From: QNZT01 sp964573205 | Lineage (GTDB): Bacteria > Campylobacterota > Campylobacteria > Campylobacterales > QNZT01 | Assembly (NCBI GenBank): GCA_964573205.1 | Contig: CAZNIT010000033.1 | Location: forward strand, 1-62,078 | DNA length: 62,078 bases | Direction of reading: 5' to 3' | Shown here: in pieces, positions 52,202-61,703 of the stretch | Position numbering within the stretch: position 1 is the first letter of the stretch | How the letters are laid out: every line of letters begins with the position of its first letter | Notes under the pieces: model-generated | The model's database searches: none | Told to the model about the DNA's origin: nothing | What the model saw: the letters and a program-made list of their open reading frames with translations, nothing else | Made by a program: the position numbers and the translations under genes

Positions 52202-53797
52202 TTAATCGGTTCTTTCTTGACGGATCTCTTTTATCATAAGCTGAGGAGAAACTTTTCCTCTAAATTCATTTTTGGAAACAGTGCAAACGACATCCACTCT
52301 AGTACCGCTACATACTTTGTCAGTAAAATTAAAATGTATAGACTCCAGCGTTACATCTTCACTTGAGAGTATAATTTTTTGGTGATTTTGATCTCTACCT
52401 ATAATTTTTTCGAGCTTCACTCGCGCATTTTTCAAGATAAAATTGGGCATCGGGTTTTTTTGACCGTAGGGCTCGAACTCTTCAAGTATATCAAGAAGTT
52501 CAAAATCTATGGCGTTTGGATCTATTTCACCTAAAATCTCCGTTTTTGAGATAAACTCTTCATCCGCGACACCCGATAGCGACTCCTCCATTCGCTCTTT
52601 GAAAGCGACAAGATTTTTTGCATCCAGTCCCATTCCGGCAGCTCCCTTGTGCCCGCCAAAGCCATTTAAAAGATCGGAGTGTTTGGAGATGTGCTCCAAT
52701 ATATCTATATTTCCGACACTTCTTGCACTCCCCTTTGCTACACCCTCAGTAATAGAAAAGACAATTGCCGGTTTTAAGAAGCGTCTTGAGAGTCTTGAAG
52801 CGACTATTCCTATGACTCCCTCATGCCACTCCTCTCCCCACACCACAATTATCTTTTTATCTGCTTCGACACTTTTGAGTGACTCTTGAAAAAGTGCCGT
52901 CTCTATCTCTTTTCTGTGATTGTTGAGATCAACTATGTATAGAAGTTTTTCCATAGCCTCTTCGTCATTTTTTGCCCGCAAAAGCTCATATGAATAAAAT
53001 GCATCTTCAATTCTACCGGAACTGTTTACCAAAGGAGCGATCAAAAAAGATATATCTTCACTTCTAAAACTGTTTTTATTGAAAAATTGAGAGATGACTC
53101 TAAAAACGGGACGCTTTTTTTCATTCATCATTTTAAGTCCGCTTTTGACCATCGTTCGATTTATATCCTTTAGTTCCATCATATCCGCCATAATGGCAAT
53201 CGCCAAAAGATCAAGGAACTTTGAAAGATTGTATTTTATTTGCATTTCATCTTTTATGGCGGCACATAAGTACCAGGCAACTTGTGCTCCACATATTTCA
53301 TTATTCGGGAAAGGACAATCTTGTTGTTTGGGATTGACTATGGCGTAAGCTTCCGGTAAAGTTTCACCGACGGTATGATGATCCGTGATAATCAGATCTA
53401 TTTTTTTTTGTTTGCATATTTGTGCCGCTTTATGTGCGGAAATTCCATTATCCACGGTAATTATTACATCCGCATCGACTCTTTTTATTATATCCTCACT
53501 TATACCGTAACCATCCGTAAAACGATTCGGGATAACCAAAGATACAACCACTCCAAGATTCTCAAAAAATTCACTCATAATAACAGAAGAGATGACACCG
53601 TCAGCATCATAATCCCCTACAACGGCAATCTTCTCACCGTTTTGAACGGCCTTTTTTATCCTTTTGGCCGCCTTTTTAATATCTTTTAAAAGTGAAGGTT
53701 TCGGAATGTGCGATAGTTTGGTACAACGATCCTTGCTGAAACGACTAGCTAATAATCTGTGGATATCTTTTTTTGTAAGTCTTCCGGAGGCGGACAT
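52202..53797 (-). CDS. recJ: Single-stranded-DNA exonuclease RecJ
   Basis: The 531-residue protein is a DHH-superfamily nuclease. Motif I DYDADGV (about 63), ITVDNGIS, the DHH signature TDHHTVGE, and the DHHA1 segment GFGGHKGAAGMG appear in order, with the C-terminal OB fold. It is shorter than E. coli RecJ (577), as is usual in this phylum. It trims 5' ends in recombination and mismatch repair. The start overlaps the pyrG stop as TGATG. CpG is sparse in the middle (about 52680-53100). Confidence 0.93.
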   Translation of the reverse strand: MSASGRLTKKDIHRLLASRFSKDRCTKLSHIPKPSLLKDIKKAAKRIKKAVQNGEKIAVVGDYDADGVISSVIMSEFFENLGVVVSLVIPNRFTDGYGISEDIIKRVDADVIITVDNGISAHKAAQICKQKKIDLIITDHHTVGETLPEAYAIVNPKQQDCPFPNNEICGAQVAWYLCAAIKDEMQIKYNLSKFLDLLAIAIMADMMELKDINRTMVKSGLKMMNEKKRPVFRVISQFFNKNSFRSEDISFLIAPLVNSSGRIEDAFYSYELLRAKNDEEAMEKLLYIVDLNNHRKEIETALFQESLKSVEADKKIIVVWGEEWHEGVIGIVASRLSRRFLKPAIVFSITEGVAKGSARSVGNIDILEHISKHSDLLNGFGGHKGAAGMGLDAKNLVAFKERMEESLSGVADEEFISKTEILGEIDPNAIDFELLDILEEFEPYGQKNPMPNFILKNARVKLEKIIGRDQNHQKIILSSEDVTLESIHFNFTDKVCSGTRVDVVCTVSKNEFRGKVSPQLMIKEIRQERTD

Positions 53798-55437
53798 CAG
53801 TGTTGCGACTTACCTGCTAACGCAGCCTGTACGAACCCGAAAATCACCTCGTTCGGTTTTTTAAGTCGAGACGTGAATTCCGGATGAAACTGAACACCCA
53901 AAAACCAAGGATGGTTTTTAAGTTCAACAACCTCTATCAACCCGTCGGACTCTCCGCTAATTATAAGTCCGTTTTTTTCGAAGGCCTCCCTATATGCGGG
54001 ATTGGCCTCATAACGGTGTCTATGACGCTCATATATCGTTTTCGCTCCGCCGTATGTTTTTCGAAGCAAAGATCCCGGTTTCGTATCGCAGGCATATTCG
54101 CCCAACCGCATTGTCCCTCCAAGTGGACTTTTATGAGTTCTTAACTGTTTATGGCCGCTAGCGTCAATAAACGCATCAATAAGATAGATAATAGGATTTT
54201 TACACTCACTTTCAAACTCTACGGAATTAGCATCCTCAAGTCCCAATACATTTCTGGCAAACTCTACCAAACAAAGTTGCATACCTAAACAGATTCCAAG
54301 AAACGGTATCTTTTTCTCTCTGGCATATCTGATCGCTTCGATTTTACCCTCTATGCCACGCTGCCCGAACCCTCCGGCTACAAGAATTCCATCCACATCG
54401 CAAAATGCACTATCCTCACTATCGATATTCAAAGCTTCGCTATCAATCCATTTTAGATTTACTTTCGTATCCAAATGAGCACCTACATGAATAAACGATT
54501 CGGTAAGCGACTTATAGGACTCCTTGAGCTCGAGATATTTTCCGACAAAACCTATAGTTACCTCTTTTTTAGGCGCAATGACATTTTTTACAAGCCCGTT
54601 CCACTCTTCCATATCCGGCGTCTTCAAATCAAGCCCGAGATTTTCGCAAATCGGAGTCAAGATATTTTGAGAGAGAAAATTTATAGGAACTTTATAGATC
54701 GATTTCGCATCTTTGGCTTCTATGACAGAGTTTTTTTCCACACCGCATGAAGATGCTAGTTTTAGTTTTACATCTTTGGGAATAGGAACTTCCGAGCGAC
54801 AAATAACAATCTGCGGAGATATACCTATGCGGCGCAGCTCTTGTACGCTATGCTGAGTCGGCTTGGTTTTAAGCTCTCCGGCGGCTTTTAAAAAAGGCAC
54901 CAACGTCAAATGAACATATAGCGCCCTGCTTCTCCCAAGATCTCCTCCAAGCTCCCTGATGGCTTCTAAAAACGGAAGACTCTCTATGTCACCGACTGTA
55001 CCGCCAACCTCAACTATCAGGATATCCTGACCTTCACCGGCTTTAAGAATTCTTTCTTTGATTTCGTTTGTTATATGAGGAATCACTTGAATCGTCTTTC
55101 CAAGATAATCTCCGCGTCTCTCTTTTTCGATAACACTCGAATATACTTGACCGGTAGTAAAGTTGTTTTTTTTAGTAAGACTGATATTTAAAAATCTTTC
55201 ATAATGACCAATATCAAGATCTGTCTCGGCACCGTCAGCCGTAACAAATACTTCCCCGTGTTCTAGCGGACTCATGGTTCCGGGATCGACATTTATATAT
55301 GGATCGATTTTAAGCATACTTACTTTTTGACCCGTATGCTTCAATAAAGCCGCTATACTTGCGGAAGCGATTCCTTTGCCAAGAGAACTTAAAACTCCCC
55401 CGGTTACAAATATAAATTTCGTCTGTTTTTCAGCCAT
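53797..55437 (-). CDS. pyrG: CTP synthase
   Basis: The 546-residue enzyme makes CTP from UTP and glutamine. The amidoligase domain (1-270) has KDPYINVDPGTMSP-type KIDPYINVDPGTMSPLEHGE, GAETDLDIGHYERF and VGGTVGDIE; the glutamine amidotransferase domain (about 290-540) has GICLGMQL with the catalytic Cys and a C-terminal HPEF. It is a full-length, housekeeping gene, first of the pyrG-recJ pair. TATAAT at 55470-55475 (minus) is its likely -10. Confidence 0.97.
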   Translation of the reverse strand: MAEKQTKFIFVTGGVLSSLGKGIASASIAALLKHTGQKVSMLKIDPYINVDPGTMSPLEHGEVFVTADGAETDLDIGHYERFLNISLTKKNNFTTGQVYSSVIEKERRGDYLGKTIQVIPHITNEIKERILKAGEGQDILIVEVGGTVGDIESLPFLEAIRELGGDLGRSRALYVHLTLVPFLKAAGELKTKPTQHSVQELRRIGISPQIVICRSEVPIPKDVKLKLASSCGVEKNSVIEAKDAKSIYKVPINFLSQNILTPICENLGLDLKTPDMEEWNGLVKNVIAPKKEVTIGFVGKYLELKESYKSLTESFIHVGAHLDTKVNLKWIDSEALNIDSEDSAFCDVDGILVAGGFGQRGIEGKIEAIRYAREKKIPFLGICLGMQLCLVEFARNVLGLEDANSVEFESECKNPIIYLIDAFIDASGHKQLRTHKSPLGGTMRLGEYACDTKPGSLLRKTYGGAKTIYERHRHRYEANPAYREAFEKNGLIISGESDGLIEVVELKNHPWFLGVQFHPEFTSRLKKPNEVIFGFVQAALAGKSQH

Positions 55438-55469
55438 ACGATTACCATCCAGATATAAGAAGTCTAAAC

Positions 55470-55475
55470 ATTATA
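55470..55475 (-). promoter_or_regulatory. -10 box of pyrG
   Basis: A perfect minus-strand TATAAT, 33 bases before the pyrG ATG, in the 68-base gap behind the methyltransferase gene. Confidence 0.5.
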
Positions 55476-55505
55476 GTGAAGTGGGGCTAATATCCAAATT
55501 AAAAT

Positions 55506-56192
55506 TTACAAGTTTTGAAAAATCAAAATAGTTTTATCACTTTGCTCACCAAAGAGAGAAAAATCATAACTTTTTACAAGTTTCAAAGCAGAAATCGACT
55601 CTATATCCTGCACATCATGATAGTACTGAAGAATCGTTGCACTCTCTTTTTTATATAAGCTTTCTTCCTTGCGAAAAAATGTTATATCAGTCTGCAAAAC
55701 GCCGTCTGCAAACTCGGCGTTTATACCAAGATATCGATCTTCTTCATCAATATTCAAACTACCTGCGGCAATCTCTTCAAAACCGTAAAGAGTATTGAGA
55801 TCACACATAAAGATACCCTCTTTTTTAAGAACTCTTTTTAGATTCTCGAAAAAACTCTCAAGCTCACTTAAGCTCATATAGTTCAATACATCGGCAACCG
55901 CAAAAGCGGCATCAAATTTCTCATCTACGCCGCTCAAATCGCCCACTTTCGCATCGACACCTTTGGATTTGGCTATTTTTACCATTTCACGACTGAGATC
56001 TATTCCCTTCGCCTCATAAGATAAACCGAGCTTTTGCAAAAAGGTACCGTTTCCGCACCCGATATCCAGCATAACTTTAAGATCATATCCCTTTAAAATT
56101 TCAAGATAAATTTCATAAAGTTTTTCATACTCTTCATAAAAACCTATCATCGGTTCAATTTTCGCATAAAGATCTAAACTCTCTTCACTCAT
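55506..56192 (-). CDS. SAM-dependent methyltransferase
   Basis: The 228-residue class I methyltransferase has motif I VMLDIGCGNGTFLQKLG (about 40), the acidic residue in GIDLSREMV, and AVADVLNYMSLSELESF. Domain architecture matches small-molecule or protein methyltransferases of unknown substrate. It overlaps the end of rnhB by eight bases, so is co-transcribed with it. Confidence 0.8.
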   Translation of the reverse strand: MSEESLDLYAKIEPMIGFYEEYEKLYEIYLEILKGYDLKVMLDIGCGNGTFLQKLGLSYEAKGIDLSREMVKIAKSKGVDAKVGDLSGVDEKFDAAFAVADVLNYMSLSELESFFENLKRVLKKEGIFMCDLNTLYGFEEIAAGSLNIDEEDRYLGINAEFADGVLQTDITFFRKEESLYKKESATILQYYHDVQDIESISALKLVKSYDFSLFGEQSDKTILIFQNL

Positions 56193-56721
56193 CTATACCC
56201 TTTATAAAAAACGAATATCTGTGAATATCACTTCTTCCGAACTCTCTGATAGCATCTACATGATGCTTCGTTCCGTAACCTTTATGCTTTTTAAAACCGT
56301 ATTGGGGATATTTTTTATCGATTTCGCACATATATCTATCCCTACTCACTTTTGCTAAGATACTTGCGGCGCTGACTTCGGATATTTTCGTGTCGGCTTT
56401 AATGACGGCTTGAACTCCTAAAATTCCAAAATTCGTATTTCCGTCCATTATGGTATGAGAAGGCTGAAGTTTTTCTATAATCTTTTCGATCGAATCGGCA
56501 ATTGCAAGCGATAGTCCTATCTTATCAATAGTTTTACTCTCCGTAAAAACTATCTCATAATAAGAGTTTTGTTTTATAATATCAAAAAGAGTTTCTCTCC
56601 TTTTTTCGGTAAGTTTTTTGGAATCATCCAAACCGTTAATACTCTCTTTCAATATAACCCCGGCAACTACCAATGGACCGGCAAGACACCCTCTGCCTGC
56701 TTCATCAATACCACATAACAA
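56185..56721 (-). CDS. rnhB: Ribonuclease HII
   Basis: The 178-residue protein removes RNA from RNA-DNA hybrids. CGIDEAGRGCLAGPLVVAGV carries the first catalytic acidic residues, DDSKKLTEKRR the next, and SVSAASILAKVSRDR with HKGYGTKHH the rest. The start is TTG at 56721 with AAGGA six bases upstream. It is slightly short for the family but complete. Confidence 0.95.
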   Translation of the reverse strand: MLCGIDEAGRGCLAGPLVVAGVILKESINGLDDSKKLTEKRRETLFDIIKQNSYYEIVFTESKTIDKIGLSLAIADSIEKIIEKLQPSHTIMDGNTNFGILGVQAVIKADTKISEVSAASILAKVSRDRYMCEIDKKYPQYGFKKHKGYGTKHHVDAIREFGRSDIHRYSFFIKGIDE

Positions 56722-56853
56722 ATCTGTTCCTTTTTTTCACATTTACGATCTTTTACAACAAAACAGTACCCTTTTGTTAATTAAAAAATCTTTTATACCG
56801 ATTGCATTATATAAGAGCACCTAAAAATTACGTGCCAAAAACAAGGAAGTGCA

Positions 56854-57699
56854 ATGATGAAGGATCATAAAAAAATATTAAAAGGAATAAAAATAGCCGG
56901 TACCGTTTTGACGGCTAGTCTCTTTTTGAGCGGATGCGGAGGAAGTAGCGGCGGATCTAATACCGATAATCAACTTATAACAGACGGCGAAACTCTCTCC
57001 AAACAAGCTTTGGGTGACACGAAAAGTAGAGATGAAGCGGTCAGCGACTTTTCGACTAAGTCGCCCGCCGAAGATGTCGCCGCCTCAAAAGACGCTCTAT
57101 TCATTGCCGAAGGAGACGGCGGTGTGGAGATAATAAAAATAGGTTTTAACGATAAAGTCGAACATGAATATATAACCACCATAAGCGGTATAAACGCATC
57201 TTTCGTCTCTTTATCGGACGATCATACGAAACTATATGTTCAAAACAAAGAGGGGTTCGTAAATATTTTCAATATCAAGAACATAAAATCTCCCCAAAAA
57301 GAGAGAACCATATCCAAACAAGCTTTTGACGACTCCGTTCTCAGCGGTGATAAAAATTACAGATATTTCCCAAAAGACGAAAAAGGTATGCAAGTTTACG
57401 ATGTGAGAGATCCTTCGGATAAAAGAAAAATAGCCGTTTACAGCGACTCGCCCGTATATTCGCTCATTCTCGTAGATCATGATACCAAAGCACTCGCCGC
57501 CACAAACTCAAACGGTATAGATCTTTTGGATATAGCCGATCACAAAAAAATACACAAAATCGGAAATTATCCGCTCTCGGGTAAAACCTTAGGTCTCTCG
57601 GCAAACACGCAAAAAGGTCTTCTTTTTGTAGCAAACGGAGACAAAGGAGTAAAGATATTTAACTTAAATATCTTATTAGACAGTATATTACAAAACTGA
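56854..57699 (+). CDS. Lipoprotein with LVIVD-type beta-propeller repeats
   Basis: The 281-residue protein has a lipobox LSGC (Cys27) followed by a Gly/Ser stretch, then repeats in the pattern LFIAEGDGGVEIIKI, KLYVQNKEGFVNIFNI, GMQVYDVRDPSDKRKI, GIDLLDIADHKKIHKIG and LLFVANGDKGVKIFNLN, as in LVIVD proteins. It is likely an outer-membrane or periplasmic scaffold with about five blades or more. RBS AGGA and a TATATAA box near 56808 precede it. Its stop abuts the stop of the convergent ATPase gene. Confidence 0.75.
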   Translation: MMKDHKKILKGIKIAGTVLTASLFLSGCGGSSGGSNTDNQLITDGETLSKQALGDTKSRDEAVSDFSTKSPAEDVAASKDALFIAEGDGGVEIIKIGFNDKVEHEYITTISGINASFVSLSDDHTKLYVQNKEGFVNIFNIKNIKSPQKERTISKQAFDDSVLSGDKNYRYFPKDEKGMQVYDVRDPSDKRKIAVYSDSPVYSLILVDHDTKALAATNSNGIDLLDIADHKKIHKIGNYPLSGKTLGLSANTQKGLLFVANGDKGVKIFNLNILLDSILQN

Positions 57700-58773
57700 C
57701 TATAACTGCACAGCCCAATTCCAAAACGGCATAATCTCATACGATATGCCGTTTTTCTCAAAGGACTCTTGAACTTCCATCGTAATGACATAGACATGTT
57801 TTAGAGCCATTTTTTCGAAAACTTCACGCGATCTCTCAAGTTTGTCAATAATCATATTTCGCATAGTAAACGGTAAAGATACGATAACGGTATCGGTTTT
57901 GGGTAAATAAAATTCCGCGATATCTATAAAATAGATCTTTAAACCGCGTTTGTACAACTCCAAAAAGATCATGTTTTCAAAACGACGGATAAAATCCTTC
58001 TCGAAACTCAAAACTCCTCTAATGGCAAAATCGATCATATATAACTTTTTAAGTCTGCTTTTTCGGCCGTATTTCTCGACAAAAAAGAGCACCTCTTCGT
58101 TTTGAAGCTTTTGAGTATATTCGTAAAATTTATCTTTCGAAATTTTATGGCTCTTTTTCACGGCATTGAAGATGGAATATACAGATACTTTGGTACTTTG
58201 CGCCAATGCGTATCTTTTTAAAACCTCAAGCTCGACGGCCGTTTGATAGTAAGAGCCTAGAAGATGCTGAAACGATTGCACGAAAGATAGCTTCGAAACT
58301 CCGAGCATATGAGGAAAAGTCCCGATATTCGCGTAACTGCTGAAAATCGCATCAATATTTAGGCCTCTTTTATCAAAAGCTATGAACTCCTCGAAATCAA
58401 GAGGATAGAGATAGATTTCGTCAAAACCTTTGAGATGAAAATCTTTCTGTCCCGTAGTTATAATGATCTCTTTACATTTTGGCAGAGGAAAAGCGAAATC
58501 TAAATTTTCCAATACCAAAAGTTCGATTTGGGGATATTTTTTCAAAAAATCTTCAAGATAAGCGACGATAGAAGCATCTATTCGAATATCCGAAAAGTCT
58601 ATATAAAGAAACTTCTCTTTTTTTCTCGATGAGAGTAAATCAAGAATTAAATAGGTTTTACCGCTATGGCGAGGACCTTTTAGGATGATTTTTTCACCTT
58701 TTAGAGTTACTTTTCTAACATTGAAGGCGATCTTTTTCACTTCATCGCCGTAGAGGATTTCGAGTCTGTTCAT
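57700..58773 (-). CDS. ATPase with P-loop (AAA_14 / DUF4143-like)
   Basis: The 357-residue protein has Walker A GPRHSGKT (about 34-41), a Walker B-like LLVLENLDF, then a winged-helix-like region (about 190-260) and a C-terminal nuclease-fold-like part in the arrangement of AAA_14/DUF4143 ATPases, though the last part has no obvious catalytic set. Such proteins are common in bacteria and archaea and largely unstudied. It is monocistronic and diverges from the SulP gene. Confidence 0.65.
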   Translation of the reverse strand: MNRLEILYGDEVKKIAFNVRKVTLKGEKIILKGPRHSGKTYLILDLLSSRKKEKFLYIDFSDIRIDASIVAYLEDFLKKYPQIELLVLENLDFAFPLPKCKEIIITTGQKDFHLKGFDEIYLYPLDFEEFIAFDKRGLNIDAIFSSYANIGTFPHMLGVSKLSFVQSFQHLLGSYYQTAVELEVLKRYALAQSTKVSVYSIFNAVKKSHKISKDKFYEYTQKLQNEEVLFFVEKYGRKSRLKKLYMIDFAIRGVLSFEKDFIRRFENMIFLELYKRGLKIYFIDIAEFYLPKTDTVIVSLPFTMRNMIIDKLERSREVFEKMALKHVYVITMEVQESFEKNGISYEIMPFWNWAVQL

Positions 58774-58814
58774 CTACCGCCTTACTTTTAATTTTCTTTA
58801 AATAGATCTTTTAG

Positions 58815-58820
58815 TATAAT
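58815..58820 (+). promoter_or_regulatory. -10 box of the SulP gene
   Basis: A perfect TATAAT in the 74-base divergent gap, 27 bases before the TTG start. This fits a promoter for the rightward unit; no leftward box is clear. Confidence 0.5.
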
Positions 58821-58847
58821 CGCGCACTTTTATAAACAGGAACTTTT

Positions 58848-60428
58848 TTGATAAATTTAAGAAATTATACAGCGGCAAACATAAAAAACGATATTCTTTC
58901 GGGTATAGTGGTGGCCGTTGCGCTGGTACCGGAAGCCATAGCGTTTAGCTTCATTGCCGGAGTCAGCCCGCTTGTCGGTCTTTATGCCGCTTTCATATTG
59001 GGTCTTGTTACCTCGATCATCGGAGGAAAACCGGGTATGATAAGCGGAGCGACCGGAGCTGTAGCCGTGGTTTTCGTGGGGCTTGGACTTGCGGTTTCAC
59101 AAATGTATCCGAATCTGGGCAAAGAAGAGTTGTCGATGATGATACTTCACTATATCTTCATGGTAACGATCTTTGCGGGAGTTTTTCAGATACTAGTAGG
59201 CGCATTTAAACTAGGAAAATTCATCAGGCTCGTACCGCAACCGGCAATGTTCGGATTTGTAAACGGTTTGGCGATTGTCATAGCCTTGGCGCAATTGAAG
59301 TTTTTCAAGCCGAGTGATTTTGATCGATTAAACTCTTTTAAAGAGGTACTCGTTCACTCATGGAATGAAAACTATCTTATGTATATTTTAGTCGTCGTGA
59401 CGATGGCGATAATGTACTTTTTGCCCAAATATACCAAAACGGTGCCTGCAGGACTCGTTGCCATAGTCGTTTTGACGCTTATTGTGTATATTACGGGAGC
59501 GGATACGAAAACGGTTGCCGATCTCGCGGATATAAGAGGTTCGTTTCCACATTTTGTTATGCCCGATCTCTCGCTTTTAAACGCCGATAGTCTGAAAATC
59601 ATAATTCCCTATGCGATTTTAGTAGGTCTTGTGGGTCTTATAGAGTCTCTTTTGACGCTCTCGGTTTTGGACGAGATGAGCGGCACAAGAGGCAGCGGAA
59701 ACAAAGAGTGCGTCGCGCAAGGTTGCGGAAATATCGCAAGCGGGTGTTTCGGAGGAATGGCGGGGTGCGCTATGATCGGTCAAAGTATCATCAACTTCAG
59801 TTCCGGAGGTCTTGGAAGACTCTCGTCTTTTACGGCCGCCGTACTTTTGATACTATTTGTCGTAAGCATCAGCGACCTTATAGGTATCATCCCCGTTGCG
59901 GTACTTGTCGGAATCATGTTCATGGTGAGTATCGGAACATTTGAGTTCAGTTCGATAAGTCGCATAAAATATATGCCCAAAGCCGACGCTTTTGTTTTGA
60001 TCATGGTAACGATCATAACCGTGATGTTCGATCTAGCCGTTGCCGTAATCGCCGGTATAATCATTTCAGCCCTTGTTTTTGCTTGGCAACATGCTAGAAT
60101 ATACGCCAGAACACACATAGAAAAGGACGGCACGAAGGTTTATGAGCTTGAGGGTCCTCTGTTTTTCGGATCGGTAACATCGTTTAACGAACAGTTTAAC
60201 ATAAAAGAGGATCCAGATAAAGTTATAATAGACTTTAAAAATGCCAGAGTTATGGATATTTCAGGCGTCGAGGCGATCGATGCGATTACCAGAAAATATA
60301 AAGAAGCGGGAAAAACCCTTCTTCTTCGACATCTTAGTAAAGATTGTAAAAATCTTTTAAAAGATGCCGGACCGTTTTGCACATATGCCGAAGATGATCC
60401 GACATATAAAGTCGCGGCTAATCTATAA
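58848..60428 (+). CDS. SulP-family anion transporter with STAS domain
   Basis: The 526-residue protein has the SulP signature near the N-terminus (VALVPEAIAFSFIAGVSPLVGLYAA), about eleven to twelve membrane segments, and a C-terminal STAS domain (about 420-525) with VIIDFKNARVMDISGVEAID. SulP members carry sulfate, bicarbonate or C4-dicarboxylates; the substrate cannot be set from sequence. The start is TTG with AGGA six bases upstream. Confidence 0.88.
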   Translation: MINLRNYTAANIKNDILSGIVVAVALVPEAIAFSFIAGVSPLVGLYAAFILGLVTSIIGGKPGMISGATGAVAVVFVGLGLAVSQMYPNLGKEELSMMILHYIFMVTIFAGVFQILVGAFKLGKFIRLVPQPAMFGFVNGLAIVIALAQLKFFKPSDFDRLNSFKEVLVHSWNENYLMYILVVVTMAIMYFLPKYTKTVPAGLVAIVVLTLIVYITGADTKTVADLADIRGSFPHFVMPDLSLLNADSLKIIIPYAILVGLVGLIESLLTLSVLDEMSGTRGSGNKECVAQGCGNIASGCFGGMAGCAMIGQSIINFSSGGLGRLSSFTAAVLLILFVVSISDLIGIIPVAVLVGIMFMVSIGTFEFSSISRIKYMPKADAFVLIMVTIITVMFDLAVAVIAGIIISALVFAWQHARIYARTHIEKDGTKVYELEGPLFFGSVTSFNEQFNIKEDPDKVIIDFKNARVMDISGVEAIDAITRKYKEAGKTLLLRHLSKDCKNLLKDAGPFCTYAEDDPTYKVAANL

Positions 60429-60443
60429 AAAAAGGAGAAAACT

Positions 60444-60677
60444 ATGACACCGATAGATGATGTAAAAAAAGAGATGAGAAAATTAGAAGAGATCAGAAAC
60501 GATTTTTACGCACTTTTTGATAAAGAGTTGCCAAAGGACAAAAACGGTCTGTTCGATTTTTCGGACACACCGAAACTTGACGCGAAAGAGGTTTACGATC
60601 ACTTCTTCAAGCTCGACTATCAAGCTAGAAAGATAAGAGGACTTTTGATAGAAGCAAGAGATATCGAAGTAGGTTAA
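60444..60677 (+). CDS. Small conserved hypothetical protein
   Basis: A 77-residue acidic, helical protein with no cysteine, signal or membrane segment. It has a strong AAAAAGGAGAAAA ribosome site, follows the SulP gene by 15 bases and is followed directly by alr, so it is expressed with them. No family recognised. Confidence 0.55.
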   Translation: MTPIDDVKKEMRKLEEIRNDFYALFDKELPKDKNGLFDFSDTPKLDAKEVYDHFFKLDYQARKIRGLLIEARDIEVG

Positions 60678-61700
60678 GTGGCGTACATCACCCTAAGCCG
60701 CAGCGCTTTTTTCCATAATCTTGAACTTTTATGCAAAAAAGCCGGGGGAAAAGAGAATCTTTTTATTGTATTAAAAGATAACGCGTACGGACACGGGCTC
60801 GCACAAATGGCAAAACTCTCATCGGAGTTCGGTCTAGAATGTGCGGTCGTCAGGAACTATGAAGAGGCTTCACAAATATCAGGTTTATTTAAAGATATTA
60901 TTATCCTTAATCCTGTTGCACCACACAAACAATCAAAAAACTACTCTATCGTTATCAACGATATAGCTACTTTATGTGAGCTAAAACCAAATACATCTAT
61001 TCACCTTAAAATCGATACAGGAATGCATCGAAACGGTCTATATCCAAATGAAATATTTGATGCTATCAATAAAATAGAAGAAAATTCACTTCATCTAAAA
61101 GCTGTTATGACTCATTATAGAAGTGCTGATGAACTTGGAAGCGAGCTTTTTTGGCAATTAAAAGTATGGGAACAAGTCAAAGAGAAGATAAAAAGAGTCT
61201 TAAAAAAACGAAAATCGCCTCTTCCGATCTTTCATTCGGCAAACTCCGCCGCCTTACTTCGTCTGAAAAATTTAAAAGGAGAATCCGCACGATGCGGAAT
61301 CGGCGCATACGGATATCATGAACTTAACCCGCTGTTCGGGGAGTTCGATCTATTGCCGGTTTTAAAACTCTATGCAAGAAGAATAAGTACCAAAGAGTTA
61401 AAAAAAGCCCAAAGAATCGGTTACGGCGGTACATTTCAAACAAATTCGAAGACAACCGTCTCAACGTACGATATCGGTTACGGTGACGGACTTTTTAGAT
61501 ATAACGGTAAAGGAGATTTTTACCTAGGCGGGAAAAAAGTTTTGGGTAAAATCTCTATGGACAGTATCTGCTTTGAAGGCAAAAAAGATGAAGTGTTGAT
61601 TTTGGACGACGCAAAAAAAGTCGCACGTTTTTTCGACACGATCTCTTACGATATTTTAGTAAAACTCTCTTCATCCATACAAAGAGTTATCGTAGATTAA
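60678..61700 (+). CDS. alr: Alanine racemase
   Basis: The 340-residue PLP enzyme makes D-alanine for peptidoglycan. It has the PLP lysine Lys33 in VLKDNAYGHG, KIDTGMHRNGLYP, HSANSAALLR, ARCGIGAYG and the second catalytic Tyr in RIGYGGTFQT; GKISMDSICF matches the C-terminal domain. It starts with GTG directly after the hypothetical gene. The middle of the gene (about 60860-61200) has far fewer CpG than either side. Confidence 0.93.
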   Translation: MAYITLSRSAFFHNLELLCKKAGGKENLFIVLKDNAYGHGLAQMAKLSSEFGLECAVVRNYEEASQISGLFKDIIILNPVAPHKQSKNYSIVINDIATLCELKPNTSIHLKIDTGMHRNGLYPNEIFDAINKIEENSLHLKAVMTHYRSADELGSELFWQLKVWEQVKEKIKRVLKKRKSPLPIFHSANSAALLRLKNLKGESARCGIGAYGYHELNPLFGEFDLLPVLKLYARRISTKELKKAQRIGYGGTFQTNSKTTVSTYDIGYGDGLFRYNGKGDFYLGGKKVLGKISMDSICFEGKKDEVLILDDAKKVARFFDTISYDILVKLSSSIQRVIVD

Positions 61701-61703
61701 AAA

